A DNA stretch of 64,000 bases from contig NZ_JBLZUR010000002.1 of NCBI RefSeq assembly GCF_048565625.1, forward strand, positions 62,001 to 126,000. The letters run 5' to 3'. Shown here piece by piece: positions 33,949 to 43,322 of the stretch. Within the stretch, counting starts at the first letter, position 1; each line of letters begins with the position of its first letter. The notes beneath the pieces are model-generated. The model was not told the DNA's origin and ran no database searches. It saw nothing but the letters and a program-made list of their open reading frames with translations. Position numbers and translations under genes: made by a program. The DNA is from JBLZUR01 sp048565625 (lineage in GTDB: Bacteria > Pseudomonadota > Alphaproteobacteria > Sphingomonadales > Sphingomonadaceae).

Positions 33949-34998
33949 CGCGACCCCGATGAGGGGAGCGTCAAAGGAGTGGATCATTGTCTCGAAGGAC
34001 GATTCGGGCACTATGGAAATCAATATGCGCGAAGGCATAGTTACGTTGCTGCATCTCCAGCTGGGAAACGCGGCCTGAAGCCAAGTCGGCGTCGTCAGCG
34101 CGGCGTCTAGCCGCCTTCACCTCGGCTCGCTGGTGGAGGTTGAAAGAACCAAGGTGCACGTCCACATCCCCCAACTTTCTTCGCGCCAGTAAGCTGAGCC
34201 AGGCCTCTGATAGCCGACGGCGTCGTTGTGTCGGGAGAGGTGCATCTCCCTGTCGACCCGTAGCTTAGGCAGACGTTGCTGGCGAGTCGCCGTCTTCGGG
34301 TTGATGCTTTGCCGCACGATGTATGTTGCTTCTGAGTTGGACAGCTGTGCGATTCCACATCAGCTATGCAAGAGGTCGCGGGCATGCCGTTGCAGCGCCT
34401 TTGCGGGTCGTCGGTCATGAGCGCAACGGCTGAAGGAGTGTGACCCTGCGCGACCTGCGCGGTCTTTAACGTTCCCAGTGCTTCGCGGCGCTCTGAACGA
34501 GCCGGTCGGGGGAAGTGACCGTCCCGAAGATCGACAGGATCATCATCAATCGCCCGCGCGACGCAGCCATGCGGATACGATCAAACGGATTAGGCGGTAT
34601 CGCTCCTGCCACCTCCGTGCATGCGGCACCTTCTTTTAGGACCAGGACGGAAAAGACCTCGCCGGGCAGCTCAGTTCCGGAACTAAGGTATTCGTTCGCC
34701 ACTCGCCGACATCGTCTAGCGTAAGGGCGTATTCAGGTGGTTTCTGAGGGGAAAAGGCCAACTCAGATTGCCGTACTTAGGTTGTTATTTCTTCTATGTC
34801 GTTGAAAACGTGAGGAGACTTGGGGAAAAACAAGGCTGTCCCAACATCTGCTGCCGCACCGGAGCGCCTTGATCAGAGGGCGGAGCTCTCCGCGGCTGCC
34901 CGGCAAGGATGTCGCGCGCTCACGTGTCGAGCCATGGGATTCAATCCGCCTCCGAAGTCGACGCACGTGTCAGGCCGTAGCGCTGCGGCGCCCGTTGC
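33949..34998. other. Degenerate region at the right edge of the island
   Basis: About 1 kb between the TniQ-like remnant and the transporter gene holds no gene I can support with confidence. Several short overlapping frames between 33970 and 34420 change frame repeatedly and look like a decayed gene. A 78-codon leftward frame at 34466-34702 is listed separately. No second copy of the tRNA-Arg 3' end was found here by eye. This is the probable right boundary of the accessory region. Confidence 0.4.
34466..34702 (-). CDS. Possible small hypothetical protein
   Basis: This 78-codon frame starts at GTG (MANEYLSSGTELPGEVFSVL) and contains a hydrophobic stretch (LMMILSIFGTVTS). There is no clear ribosome-binding site or family match. 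It lies in the decayed island edge and may be part of a broken gene. Confidence 0.25.
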   Translation of the reverse strand: MANEYLSSGTELPGEVFSVLVLKEGAACTEVAGAIPPNPFDRIRMAASRGRLMMILSIFGTVTSPDRLVQSAAKHWER

Positions 34999-35997
34999 TT
35001 ACTTCGCAGCGACCGGAGGAGCCGAAAGCGACGTATCGCTTTCGCGCTCGCCGCGTTGCCCGAGGCGAGGCGCGATCATGGCGCAGACGATGAGCTGGAG
35101 CTGGTGGAAGATCATCAGCGGCAGGATGATCATCCCGATGGCCGAGGCGGGGAACAGGACGTTGGCCATCGGAACACCGGAGGCGAGGCTTTTCTTCGAC
35201 CCGCAGAACAGCAGGACGATCGCATCCTCGCGCGGGAGGCTTAGCGCGCGGGCGGCCCCCCAGGTGGCGGCGAGCACGACCGCCAGGATGAGGGCGCAGG
35301 CGAGTGTCACCAGGCCGAGCGTAGGCAGTGAGACGCGCGACCAGAGACCCTCGATCACCGCATGTCCGAAGGCGGTGTAGACCACCAGCAGGATCGATCC
35401 GCGGTCAACGCGTGATAGCAAGCGACGTCGTTTTTCGACCCAGCCGCCGATGAGCGGGCGCAGCAGATGGCCGACGGCAAAGGGCAGCAGCAGTTGAAGG
35501 AAGATGCCCTGCACGCTTTCCCAAGACATGCTGGCGGCCGCGCCCATGGTCAGCGTGACGAACAGCGGGGTGAGCGCGATCCCGAGGAGATTGGAGATCG
35601 ACGCGCTGCAGATCGCGGCTGCGACATTGCCGCGCGCGATCGCGGTGAAGGCGACGGAGGACTGAACCGTCGACGGGAGGAGGGTCAGGAACAGCAGCCC
35701 GCGCGCGAGCATCGGATCGAGATGGCCGATCGCCAATACGGCAAGACCGAGGCACGGAAAGAGAATGTAGGTCGAGGCGAGGACCGCGGCGTGCAGGCGG
35801 ATGTTGCGAAGGCCGGTGACGATCGCCGCACGCGAAAGTTTCGCGCCGTTCAGGAAGAAGAGCAGCGCGATGCCCAGATCCGCCGCGATGCCAGCATAAC
35901 CCGCGAAAGGCCCCCGCGCGGGGAGAAGCGACGCGACCATCACCGTCGCGAGCAGGATGACGACGAACGGATCAAGCGCCGCCTTCAATTTATCCAA
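34999..35997 (-). CDS. Bile acid:sodium symporter-like (SBF-like) transporter
   Basis: This 332-residue inner-membrane protein has about ten hydrophobic helices. Features of the SBF-like (PF13593-type) group include LGIALLFFLNGAKLSRAAIV, FLTLLPSTVQSSVAFTAIAR and the conserved LLFCGSKKSLASGVPMANVL. It resembles YfeH-type sodium-dependent carriers; the solute is unknown. Start is TTG with GAGGA eight bases upstream. It is the first core-like gene after the island. Confidence 0.8.
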   Translation of the reverse strand: MDKLKAALDPFVVILLATVMVASLLPARGPFAGYAGIAADLGIALLFFLNGAKLSRAAIVTGLRNIRLHAAVLASTYILFPCLGLAVLAIGHLDPMLARGLLFLTLLPSTVQSSVAFTAIARGNVAAAICSASISNLLGIALTPLFVTLTMGAAASMSWESVQGIFLQLLLPFAVGHLLRPLIGGWVEKRRRLLSRVDRGSILLVVYTAFGHAVIEGLWSRVSLPTLGLVTLACALILAVVLAATWGAARALSLPREDAIVLLFCGSKKSLASGVPMANVLFPASAIGMIILPLMIFHQLQLIVCAMIAPRLGQRGERESDTSLSAPPVAAK

Positions 35998-36157
35998 TGA
36001 CGGAGTCCTCGCGATTCGCCGCCGCTCGGGCGATGCCGGCGCATGGCCCCAAATCAGGTGAAGCGAAAGCTGGTAATCTGGGCAGACATCACGGTCGTCG
36101 CTGCTCCTGCAAGCCGAGCCCGGGTGATCGGGTGAACGAGGCGGCCGTCCGCCCGAA

Positions 36158-36787
36158 CTACTCGTTCACGAACGTCGTCGTCGCGATGTGGTAGAGCTTG
36201 GCGACCTTACCGCCCTTGTAGGCCAGGTCGCCGGTCTCCTCATGGGTGGCCGTCAGGATGTAGCGGCCCTTTTCGCTCAGCTTGGGCGCGACGGTGCCGC
36301 TCGCGTCGGCGGTGAAGGCCTTCGACCACTTGTCTGGCGTGATGACGGTGATCTTGGCGGACGGAACCGGCTTGCCGTCCTTCATCAAGGCGAAGCTGCC
36401 GCCGTTCGCGGCCGTCGGTGCGATCTCCAGCGGCATCGCGATGCGCGCATCGGCACGGCCGGCACGAGCGTAGTAGATCACCGCCTCCATCTTGCCGTCC
36501 TCGCCCCAGGGCTCGAACACGCTGTCGTCGGTGACGCGGACGTCGCCTGCGGGTGCGGCGACTTCTATAAAGCCGGCCTTTCGGGTCTGCGATGCGCTGG
36601 ACGCGGGGACGAGCTTGGGTGCCTTCAGCTTTTCGAACTCCGGATCGCCACCGGCGGGGAGCGTCTTGGCAGGTTCGCCCAAGTAGATGCGTGCGGGGCC
36701 GGCGCCGTCGCGTTCGACCCAGACCTCATGGGCCTGCGCCATCATCGGCATGGCGGCGAGCAGCGAGGCGAGTGCGAGCGTCTTCAT
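36158..36787 (-). CDS. Periplasmic DUF4198 protein
   Basis: The 209-residue protein has a signal peptide (MKTLALASLLAAMPMMAQA) and a mature start at HEVWVERDGAGPARIYLGEP, the hallmark of DUF4198 proteins. Related proteins include the periplasmic NikM-like components of nickel/cobalt uptake. C-terminal strands (KITVITPDKWSKAFTADASG) suggest a carboxypeptidase-regulatory-like domain. A strong GGAGGA ribosome-binding site precedes the ATG. It is divergent from nadB. The histidine after the cleavage site could bind metal. Confidence 0.72.
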   Translation of the reverse strand: MKTLALASLLAAMPMMAQAHEVWVERDGAGPARIYLGEPAKTLPAGGDPEFEKLKAPKLVPASSASQTRKAGFIEVAAPAGDVRVTDDSVFEPWGEDGKMEAVIYYARAGRADARIAMPLEIAPTAANGGSFALMKDGKPVPSAKITVITPDKWSKAFTADASGTVAPKLSEKGRYILTATHEETGDLAYKGGKVAKLYHIATTTFVNE

Positions 36788-36896
36788 GGCGTCCTCCGGA
36801 ATTGCTCGTCCGGCGTAGCGGAGATGCGATCGGTTCTCAATAGAGCCGGAGCGCCTGAGGGATGACGCCACGACGGCAGACCGCTAGACGCGGGGG

Positions 36897-38492
36897 ATGG
36901 CCGACCATCGTTACGACGTCATCATCATAGGGTCCGGGGCAGCCGGCCTTACGGCAGCGCTCAATCTTGCCGACCGCTTCCGGGTCGCGGTGCTCGCCAA
37001 GGGCGGGCTGTCCGATGGATCGACGGCCCATGCGCAGGGCGGGATCGCTGCTGTCCTGGAGGCGGGCGATACGTTCGAGAGCCATATCGAGGACACCATC
37101 GTCGCAGGGGCGGGGCTGAACGACCGCAGGACCGTCGAGTTCGTCGTCGAGAACGCACCCAAGGCGATCGAGCGGCTGGCCGAACTGGGCGTGCCGTTCA
37201 ACCCAACGGAAGGCGAAGGCCATGATCGCTGGCACCTGACGCGGGAGGGCGGGCATAGCCATCGCCGCATCGTCCACGTCAACGACGCGACCGGCTGGGC
37301 GGTTCAGCAGGCGCTGGAACGGGCCGCCGCCGCGCATCCCAACATCAACCTCGTCACGGAAATGGCGGCCATCGACCTCGTCACCAGCCGTCACGGCCAG
37401 CGCTATTCCGGCGACGGGCATGTCTGGGGCGTCTACGCGCTGCACCGACCGACAGGGAAGGTCGCGCTGTTCACCGCCCGCGCGACCATCCTGGCTACCG
37501 GCGGGGCGGGTCGGGTCTACCAGTTTTCCACCGCGCCGCGCGGCGCTTCTGGCGACGGCATCGCGATGGCCTGGCGGGCGGGGTGCCGGGTGTCGAACAT
37601 GGAGTTCAACCAGTTCCACCCGACCTGCCTCTACAATCTGGAGGTCAAGAACTTCCTCATCACCGAGGCGATGCGCGGGGAGGGCGGGCAGCTGAGGCTG
37701 CCGACCACGGGCGAGCGGTTCATGCCGCGCTTCGACGCGCGCGCCGAGCTTGCGCCGCGCGATATCGTCGCGCGGGCGATCGATTATGAGATCAAGCGGC
37801 TGGGCCTCGACTACGTCCATCTCGACATCAGCCATCAGCCGCCGGACTTCGTGAAGCACCACTTCCCGAACATCCACGCTAAGCTGCTCGGCCTCGGCAT
37901 CGACATCACGCGGGAGCCGATTCCGGTGGTGCCCGCCATGCACTATACCTGTGGTGGCGTGATGATCGACCTAGATGGGCGGACCGACCTGCCGGGGCTT
38001 TATGCCGCGGGCGAGGTGACGCAATCCGGGCTGCACGGTGCCAATCGCCTCGCCTCCAACTCGCTGCTCGAATGCTTCGTGTTCGGGGATGCGGCGGCGA
38101 ACCACATCAAGGCGAACTGGGATACGATGCCCGCGCCGCCGAGCATTCGCGAATGGGACGAAAGCCGCGTCACCGACTCGGACGAGGACATCGTCGTCCA
38201 GCACAACTGGCGCGAGATCCGCCGCTTCATGTGGGACTATGTCGGGATCGTCAGGACGACCAAGCGGCTGGAGCGCGCGCAGCATCGCGTTGCCCTGCTG
38301 CGTCAGGAGGTCGAGGAGTATTACGGCAATTACCGGGTCACCAGCGACCTGATCGAGCTGCGCAACCTGATCGAGGTCGCGAGCCTGATCGTGCGGGCGG
38401 CGCTCAGCCGCAGGGAGAGCCGGGGGCTGCACTACACGCTCGACTATCCCGAGACCGGTGCCGAGGCCCTAGACACCGTGCTGGTGCCCTAG
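36897..38492 (+). CDS. nadB: L-aspartate oxidase
   Basis: This FAD enzyme oxidises L-aspartate to iminoaspartate, the first step of de novo NAD synthesis. The 531 residues include the FAD dinucleotide motif DVIIIGSGAAGLTAALNLAD, DGSTAHAQGGIAAVLEAGDT and the active-site arginine region. The conserved FAD-binding end HYTCGGVMIDLDGRTDLPGL, GLHGANRLASNSLLECFVFG and the C-terminal SRRESRGLHYTLDYPE are also present. Together these separate NadB from succinate dehydrogenase. nadA and nadC are not adjacent. Confidence 0.95.
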   Translation: MADHRYDVIIIGSGAAGLTAALNLADRFRVAVLAKGGLSDGSTAHAQGGIAAVLEAGDTFESHIEDTIVAGAGLNDRRTVEFVVENAPKAIERLAELGVPFNPTEGEGHDRWHLTREGGHSHRRIVHVNDATGWAVQQALERAAAAHPNINLVTEMAAIDLVTSRHGQRYSGDGHVWGVYALHRPTGKVALFTARATILATGGAGRVYQFSTAPRGASGDGIAMAWRAGCRVSNMEFNQFHPTCLYNLEVKNFLITEAMRGEGGQLRLPTTGERFMPRFDARAELAPRDIVARAIDYEIKRLGLDYVHLDISHQPPDFVKHHFPNIHAKLLGLGIDITREPIPVVPAMHYTCGGVMIDLDGRTDLPGLYAAGEVTQSGLHGANRLASNSLLECFVFGDAAANHIKANWDTMPAPPSIREWDESRVTDSDEDIVVQHNWREIRRFMWDYVGIVRTTKRLERAQHRVALLRQEVEEYYGNYRVTSDLIELRNLIEVASLIVRAALSRRESRGLHYTLDYPETGAEALDTVLVP

Positions 38493-38654
38493 CTGTTCAG
38501 TCCCGGTATCTGATGGTTGGCGTTGACGATCAAGCGGGCTGGCTCTGACGCCAGGGCCGCCGCCACTTCCCCTGTCATCGACCTGCGATCGTGAAGGCCG
38601 GGGAACGATCCGGACCTTTCCGTCGTTTATCGGCGTCAGGTAAAGGAGAGGAAC

Positions 38655-38978
38655 ATGGCGGATTATCGTGACGACCGTGGCACGGTTTACGTCGAACGTC
38701 GGGGCATGGGTGCTGGCAAGATCATAGCGATCATCGTGGTGCTCGCCGCGATCATCGCCGCGATCCTGTTCGCGACCGGCTTCTGGAGCGCGGATGTCAA
38801 GGAAGGTGCGCTTCCGGACGTGAAGGTCTCCGGCGGTGAACTGCCGAAGGTCGATGTCGATTCGAAGGAAGTGGTCGTCGGCACGACCTCCACGACCGTC
38901 GATGTCCCCAAGGTGACCACCGAGAAGGAGTCGATCAGCGTGCCGGTTGTCGGTGTGAAGGACAACGGCGAGAAGTAA
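38655..38978 (+). CDS. Small single-pass membrane protein
   Basis: The 107-residue protein has a charged N-terminus, one transmembrane helix (IIAIIVVLAAIIAAILFATG) and a periplasmic tail with alternating Val/Thr/Lys (VVVGTTSTTVDVPKVTTEKE). The start has an AAAGGAGAGG ribosome-binding site. I recognise no family. It stands alone between nadB and the chemoreceptor gene. Confidence 0.65.
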   Translation: MADYRDDRGTVYVERRGMGAGKIIAIIVVLAAIIAAILFATGFWSADVKEGALPDVKVSGGELPKVDVDSKEVVVGTTSTTVDVPKVTTEKESISVPVVGVKDNGEK

Positions 38979-39128
38979 GCATAACCTCGCGCTATTCGGA
39001 GGCGCCGTCGGCCACAGGGTCGGCGGCGTTATCATTTTCGCCGCTCGTCGGAGCGGTCGTGATCTAACGTGATATTAACCCCCGACGGACCATCGCCGAC
39101 CCGGAAACGAGGCGAGGTCTGGCAGGCG

Positions 39129-40988
39129 ATGTCGTGGAAGCAGAGAATCGGCGCCCAGGTTCCGGCGAGCCTTGTCCAGCTCGTGGCCTTGTCGCTGCTT
39201 GCCATAACGACCTGCATCGCCCTGCTCCTGGTCCTCACTGCGCGCATCGACCGTAACGCCGAGAGCGAGAAGGCTCGCATGATCGGCGGTGCCCTGAGCC
39301 GCGAGCAGCAGGCACTGGCGGATGCCACCAACGATTACGCGCACTGGGACGATGCCGTCACCCATCTCTACGGGCAGATCGACCGCGCCTGGCTCGCCTC
39401 CAACTTCGGCGGTGCCACGCCGCTCTATGTCATCGATGGGGAGGGCCGCACAATCTACGGCTGGATTCCGGATCACGGCGCGGCCAACACGCTGAGGCGC
39501 TCAGCTCCTGAAGCGATCGACTTCATCCTGAAGAGCCTGCCCCGAAACGGTGCCGAGATCGCCCGTCACAAGGTCCACCCGTTCTTCGGTTGGCATAGGG
39601 GCGCCCCGGCGCTCCTAGCGGCTGCTCCCATCCTCCCGTTCGATCACGCCGCGCGAGTGCCGGCGGGCCCTCTCCGGTACGTCGTTCTCGTCCGCCCGAT
39701 CGATGGACCGTTGCTGGCAAGCTGGGCTCGCTCGTTCCGGCTGGGCAAGGTCGTTTGGGGACAGAGGCAGGATGGGGAATCGACCACCCTCGCCTTGCAG
39801 GATCCCGCTGGAAGATCGCTTGGCCAGCTCGCCTGGCCGGCGGTTCGGACCGGTGGGGCCGTCATCCGCGACCTTGCTCCCTGGCTCGTTCTTGCCGGTC
39901 TGACCTTCGTCGTTATCTCGACCGTCCTGAGCCGCGCGCTCATTGCTGCCGAAGCCAAGCTTCGCCTTCGCAGCGCGATCGCCGAGGAACATGCGGCGGC
40001 GAGCGCGACTGCCCATTCGGCCGCAGAACATGCGCGGTTGGAGGCGGAGGAGGCCGCTGCCGCGGCGGAGACGGCGCGCGCCGCGCTCGAACGGATGAGC
40101 AAGCGGGAGCATGAGGAGCAGGAACGCCATAGGGAGCAAATGCGCAGGGTTGCCCACGACGTGGCCGATGCCCTCACCCAGTCGATCGGCACCCTTGTCC
40201 AGGACTTGTCTCGTCAGGCGGACGATCTGGAGGGCAGCGCCGCCGGCACTTTCGACGCGCTGCAGGACCAGGCGGAACAGGCATCCCGCGCCCGCGACCG
40301 AAGCGAGGCCTCGGCCGAAGCGATCCACACGATTGAGTCGAACGTACGTGACCTAGTCGCGGCGACCGCCCGTATCCAGGAGGAGGCGCAGCGCACCGAG
40401 TTCGCCATGCGCAAGACGGATCGAGAATCGGCTTCGGCCCTGAACGCAAACCAGACGCTGCTGCAGCAGATCGAGTCGATCAACGCCGCTTCCGCGCTCA
40501 TCGGACAGATTGCGGCACAGACTAACCTTCTCGCGCTTAACGCCACCATCGAGGCGGCCCGTTCCGGGGAGGCGGGTCGAGGTTTCACGGTCGTCGCCCA
40601 GGAGGTGAAGGGACTCGCGGCTCAGACCAAGGCGACGACGAACGACATCGACGAGCGGGTCGCCTCCGTCGAAGCGGCCGCGCGCTCGATTACGGCGCTC
40701 GTCACCAACCTGCACGACCTGCTCGGCGAGCTGAACGATACGATCAAGAGCACCTCGTCAGTCGTCGATCGGCACCATCACAGTGCCGAGGCGATCCTGC
40801 AGACCAGCCAGCGCGTCGGCCTGGATGCCGAGGAGACGCACGCCGCCGTGTCGGAGATCACCTCAGCCCTCGATCGGGTACGGGGCCATGCGGACCGCAC
40901 GCGCCAGATCGGCGGCACGGTCCGGCTCGGCGCCGAGGCTCTAAGCGTCGAGTTCACCCAGATCATCGAACGCCTGCGCGCCGCATGA
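39129..40988 (+). CDS. CHASE4-domain methyl-accepting chemotaxis protein
   Basis: This is a 620-residue transducer. TM1 (SLVQLVALSLLAITTCIALL) is followed by a periplasmic CHASE4 domain with its signature NDYAHWDDAVTHLYGQIDRA. TM2 (LVLAGLTFVVISTVLS), a long Ala/Glu coiled coil and the cytoplasmic signalling hairpin (QIAAQTNLLALNATIEAARS, then FTVVAQEVKGLAAQTK) come next. No clear HAMP domain is seen between TM2 and the coiled coil. ATG was preferred to an upstream in-frame GTG because it lies just before TM1. Its stop overlaps the start of the TonB-dependent receptor. Confidence 0.85.
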   Translation: MSWKQRIGAQVPASLVQLVALSLLAITTCIALLLVLTARIDRNAESEKARMIGGALSREQQALADATNDYAHWDDAVTHLYGQIDRAWLASNFGGATPLYVIDGEGRTIYGWIPDHGAANTLRRSAPEAIDFILKSLPRNGAEIARHKVHPFFGWHRGAPALLAAAPILPFDHAARVPAGPLRYVVLVRPIDGPLLASWARSFRLGKVVWGQRQDGESTTLALQDPAGRSLGQLAWPAVRTGGAVIRDLAPWLVLAGLTFVVISTVLSRALIAAEAKLRLRSAIAEEHAAASATAHSAAEHARLEAEEAAAAAETARAALERMSKREHEEQERHREQMRRVAHDVADALTQSIGTLVQDLSRQADDLEGSAAGTFDALQDQAEQASRARDRSEASAEAIHTIESNVRDLVAATARIQEEAQRTEFAMRKTDRESASALNANQTLLQQIESINAASALIGQIAAQTNLLALNATIEAARSGEAGRGFTVVAQEVKGLAAQTKATTNDIDERVASVEAAARSITALVTNLHDLLGELNDTIKSTSSVVDRHHHSAEAILQTSQRVGLDAEETHAAVSEITSALDRVRGHADRTRQIGGTVRLGAEALSVEFTQIIERLRAA

Positions 40989-43309
40989 CCATGCGCCCGG
41001 ACAGATGCGCCCTCCGGCTCCTCGCCGGTCTCCTGCTTGCGAGTTCCTTCGCAAGCCTGCCCGCCAAAGCGGAAGCGGAAGCGGAAGCGGAAGCGGTAGC
41101 AGCGGCAGAGCAGGGCGAGATCGTCGTTACGGCGCAGCGCCGCAGCGAGCGGGTACAGGACGTTCCTGTCTCGATCACCACGATCGGCAGCCAGTTCGTC
41201 GATCGCGCGCGGCTGGATGACGTGAAGGATCTCGTCAACTTCACACCCGGCTTCTCCGGCAACTCGGAAGACAGCTACATCGATTCGATTGCGGTGCGCG
41301 GCATCGTGTCGAACGACTATGGCGTCGGCGGAGACCCGTCGATCGGCTTCTTCAAAGACGGGGTTTACCAGGGGCGCACCGGTGCCGCCGTCACCTCGCT
41401 CTACGACATCGATCATGCGGAGGCGTTGCGGGGTCCGCAGGGGTTCCTGTTCGGCCGCAATGCCATCTCTGGTGCGATGAGCGTCACCACCAACAAGCCT
41501 GTCCTCGGGTCCGTTGCGGGCAAGGTGGCGGTGAGCCTCGGTTCCCATGCGCGGAAAGAGGGTGAGTTCGCGCTGAACCTCCCGCTCGCCACAGACACGG
41601 CGGTTCGCTTGGCCGGCTATGCCACCGATTATAACGGCTGGGTCGATAACGCCTTCACGCTATCCCGCAACGATCGCCTGATGGGCGGCAACAAGCAGGC
41701 GCTCCGCCTGTCCTTCCGCCACCAGACGGACGGGGCGGACCTGACGATACGGGCGGAGCATGAGCGGCGGCGCCTCGACGGCACACCGTATCGCGCTTCG
41801 AACGAGGATCGCGAGGTGCTCGACCAGATTGGCGAGGCATTGGGCGAAGATGTCGTCATTCGCGGCGGCAAACGGGATGTCGATACGGATCTGACGCACC
41901 CGAAGGACAAGGGTGACGTCACCAGTCTGACGGCCCAGGTCGACGTTCCGACCGGGATCGGGACTTTCACCTCACTGTCTGCCTACCGCCGTGCGCGTTT
42001 CTACTACCTCGAAGACTATGACGGCACGCCGCTCCGGCTCGGCAACTACTCCCAGCGCCAGCGTAGCCATTACCTGAGCCAGGATCTGCGCCTCGTGTCT
42101 CCGAACAATCGCGCGCTCACCTGGTCAGCCGGCCTGTCCGGCTATTACGAAAAGGTGCGCGCACGCTTCACGAACGAGGCGGACGAGAGCTCGGTATGCC
42201 TGGCCGGCTATGAATACGGCAGTTGCGAGGAGATGACGCAGGACCTGTACGGGAAGGCCTATGTTCCGGCTTCGGACAACCTCCTCATCGATATCAACGA
42301 CGCCGCCTCCCGCAACCTGGGTCTTTCCGCCTTCGCGGACGTGAACCTGCGGATCGTGCCGAAGCTTACTGCCGGCGCGGGTCTGCGCTACACCTGGGAT
42401 CGGAAGCGGTTCTCGCTCGACGTGCTCCCGACGACCAGCACGCTGGGGAATGTCTGGACCTTCACCTACTTCACCGACGGGCCGGTGACCGCGGGCAAGA
42501 GCTGGACCGGTCTCACCCCGCGTCTGTACGCCCGTTACGAAGCCAGCGCGCTGTTCACCGTCTATGCCAGCCTGACCCGCGGCTACAAGGCAGGCGGGTT
42601 CGGCAGCTTCACCGTCCGGGCACCGACCGCGATCGAGGACTTCTCGCTCGTGCCCGCCGGCACGACGCCGGACCCGTTCAACCCGGAAAGCGTCTGGAGC
42701 AAGGAGCTGGGCGTCAAGGGCACCGCCTTCGAACGAAGGCTCCAGTTTGACGTGGCCTTCTTCCACTATGTCTATCGCGACCTTCAATCGAACTACTTCA
42801 ATCCGGCGACGCGCACGACCGAGGTGATCAACGTCGGCAAGGTCCACGGCATGGGACTGGAGGGATCGCTGAGCGCGAAGGTCACCTCATGGCTGGACCT
42901 GGCGGCGAACGGCGCATGGACGCGCACCCGCAAGACAGGCGACCGCGACTGCGACCGGCATGATTGCGGCGGCCTGCCCAACCCGACCTGGGCGACCAGC
43001 GGCTCCGCCACGTTTCACCGGCAGGTTGGGGCTGGCGAGGCCTGGCTCCAGACCGATTGGATGTACGAGGGGCATCGGCGCGAAAGCTTCGACTGGCGCG
43101 GGCTGACCCGGCGCAGCGCCTATACGCAGGTGAACGCCAGCCTCGGCTACACGGCTGATGCAGGCTGGGAAGTCGCTGCCTATGTGCAGAACCTTACCGA
43201 CAAGACGTACTATCTGGGGGCGGAGAACAACGGCGAGCTTACGCCATCGAACGTCTGGGGTGTGGCCGAACCCAGGAACTATGGGCTGCGCGGCCGCTGG
43301 CAGTTCTAG
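40985..43309 (+). CDS. TonB-dependent outer-membrane receptor
   Basis: The 774-residue protein has a signal peptide ending in PAKA, an Ala-Glu repeat linker, a TonB-box-like EIVVTAQRR and a plug domain (VQDVPVSITTIG, RGPQGFLFGRNAISGAMSVT). A 22-strand barrel ends in aromatic WQF. Substrate is unknown; the plug resembles sphingomonad receptors for complex organic nutrients or siderophores. The ATG overlaps the chemoreceptor stop (ATGA), so the two are cotranslated. It converges with the btu operon and is not part of it. Confidence 0.9.
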   Translation: MTMRPDRCALRLLAGLLLASSFASLPAKAEAEAEAEAVAAAEQGEIVVTAQRRSERVQDVPVSITTIGSQFVDRARLDDVKDLVNFTPGFSGNSEDSYIDSIAVRGIVSNDYGVGGDPSIGFFKDGVYQGRTGAAVTSLYDIDHAEALRGPQGFLFGRNAISGAMSVTTNKPVLGSVAGKVAVSLGSHARKEGEFALNLPLATDTAVRLAGYATDYNGWVDNAFTLSRNDRLMGGNKQALRLSFRHQTDGADLTIRAEHERRRLDGTPYRASNEDREVLDQIGEALGEDVVIRGGKRDVDTDLTHPKDKGDVTSLTAQVDVPTGIGTFTSLSAYRRARFYYLEDYDGTPLRLGNYSQRQRSHYLSQDLRLVSPNNRALTWSAGLSGYYEKVRARFTNEADESSVCLAGYEYGSCEEMTQDLYGKAYVPASDNLLIDINDAASRNLGLSAFADVNLRIVPKLTAGAGLRYTWDRKRFSLDVLPTTSTLGNVWTFTYFTDGPVTAGKSWTGLTPRLYARYEASALFTVYASLTRGYKAGGFGSFTVRAPTAIEDFSLVPAGTTPDPFNPESVWSKELGVKGTAFERRLQFDVAFFHYVYRDLQSNYFNPATRTTEVINVGKVHGMGLEGSLSAKVTSWLDLAANGAWTRTRKTGDRDCDRHDCGGLPNPTWATSGSATFHRQVGAGEAWLQTDWMYEGHRRESFDWRGLTRRSAYTQVNASLGYTADAGWEVAAYVQNLTDKTYYLGAENNGELTPSNVWGVAEPRNYGLRGRWQF
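41068..41097 (+). repeat. Hexanucleotide repeat in the receptor leader
   Basis: Four AGCGGA units plus one AGCGGT encode the Ala-Glu run immediately after the predicted signal peptidase site. Unit gain or loss would lengthen or shorten the linker without shifting the frame. Confidence 0.8.
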
Positions 43310-43322
43310 AAAGCGGGACCGG

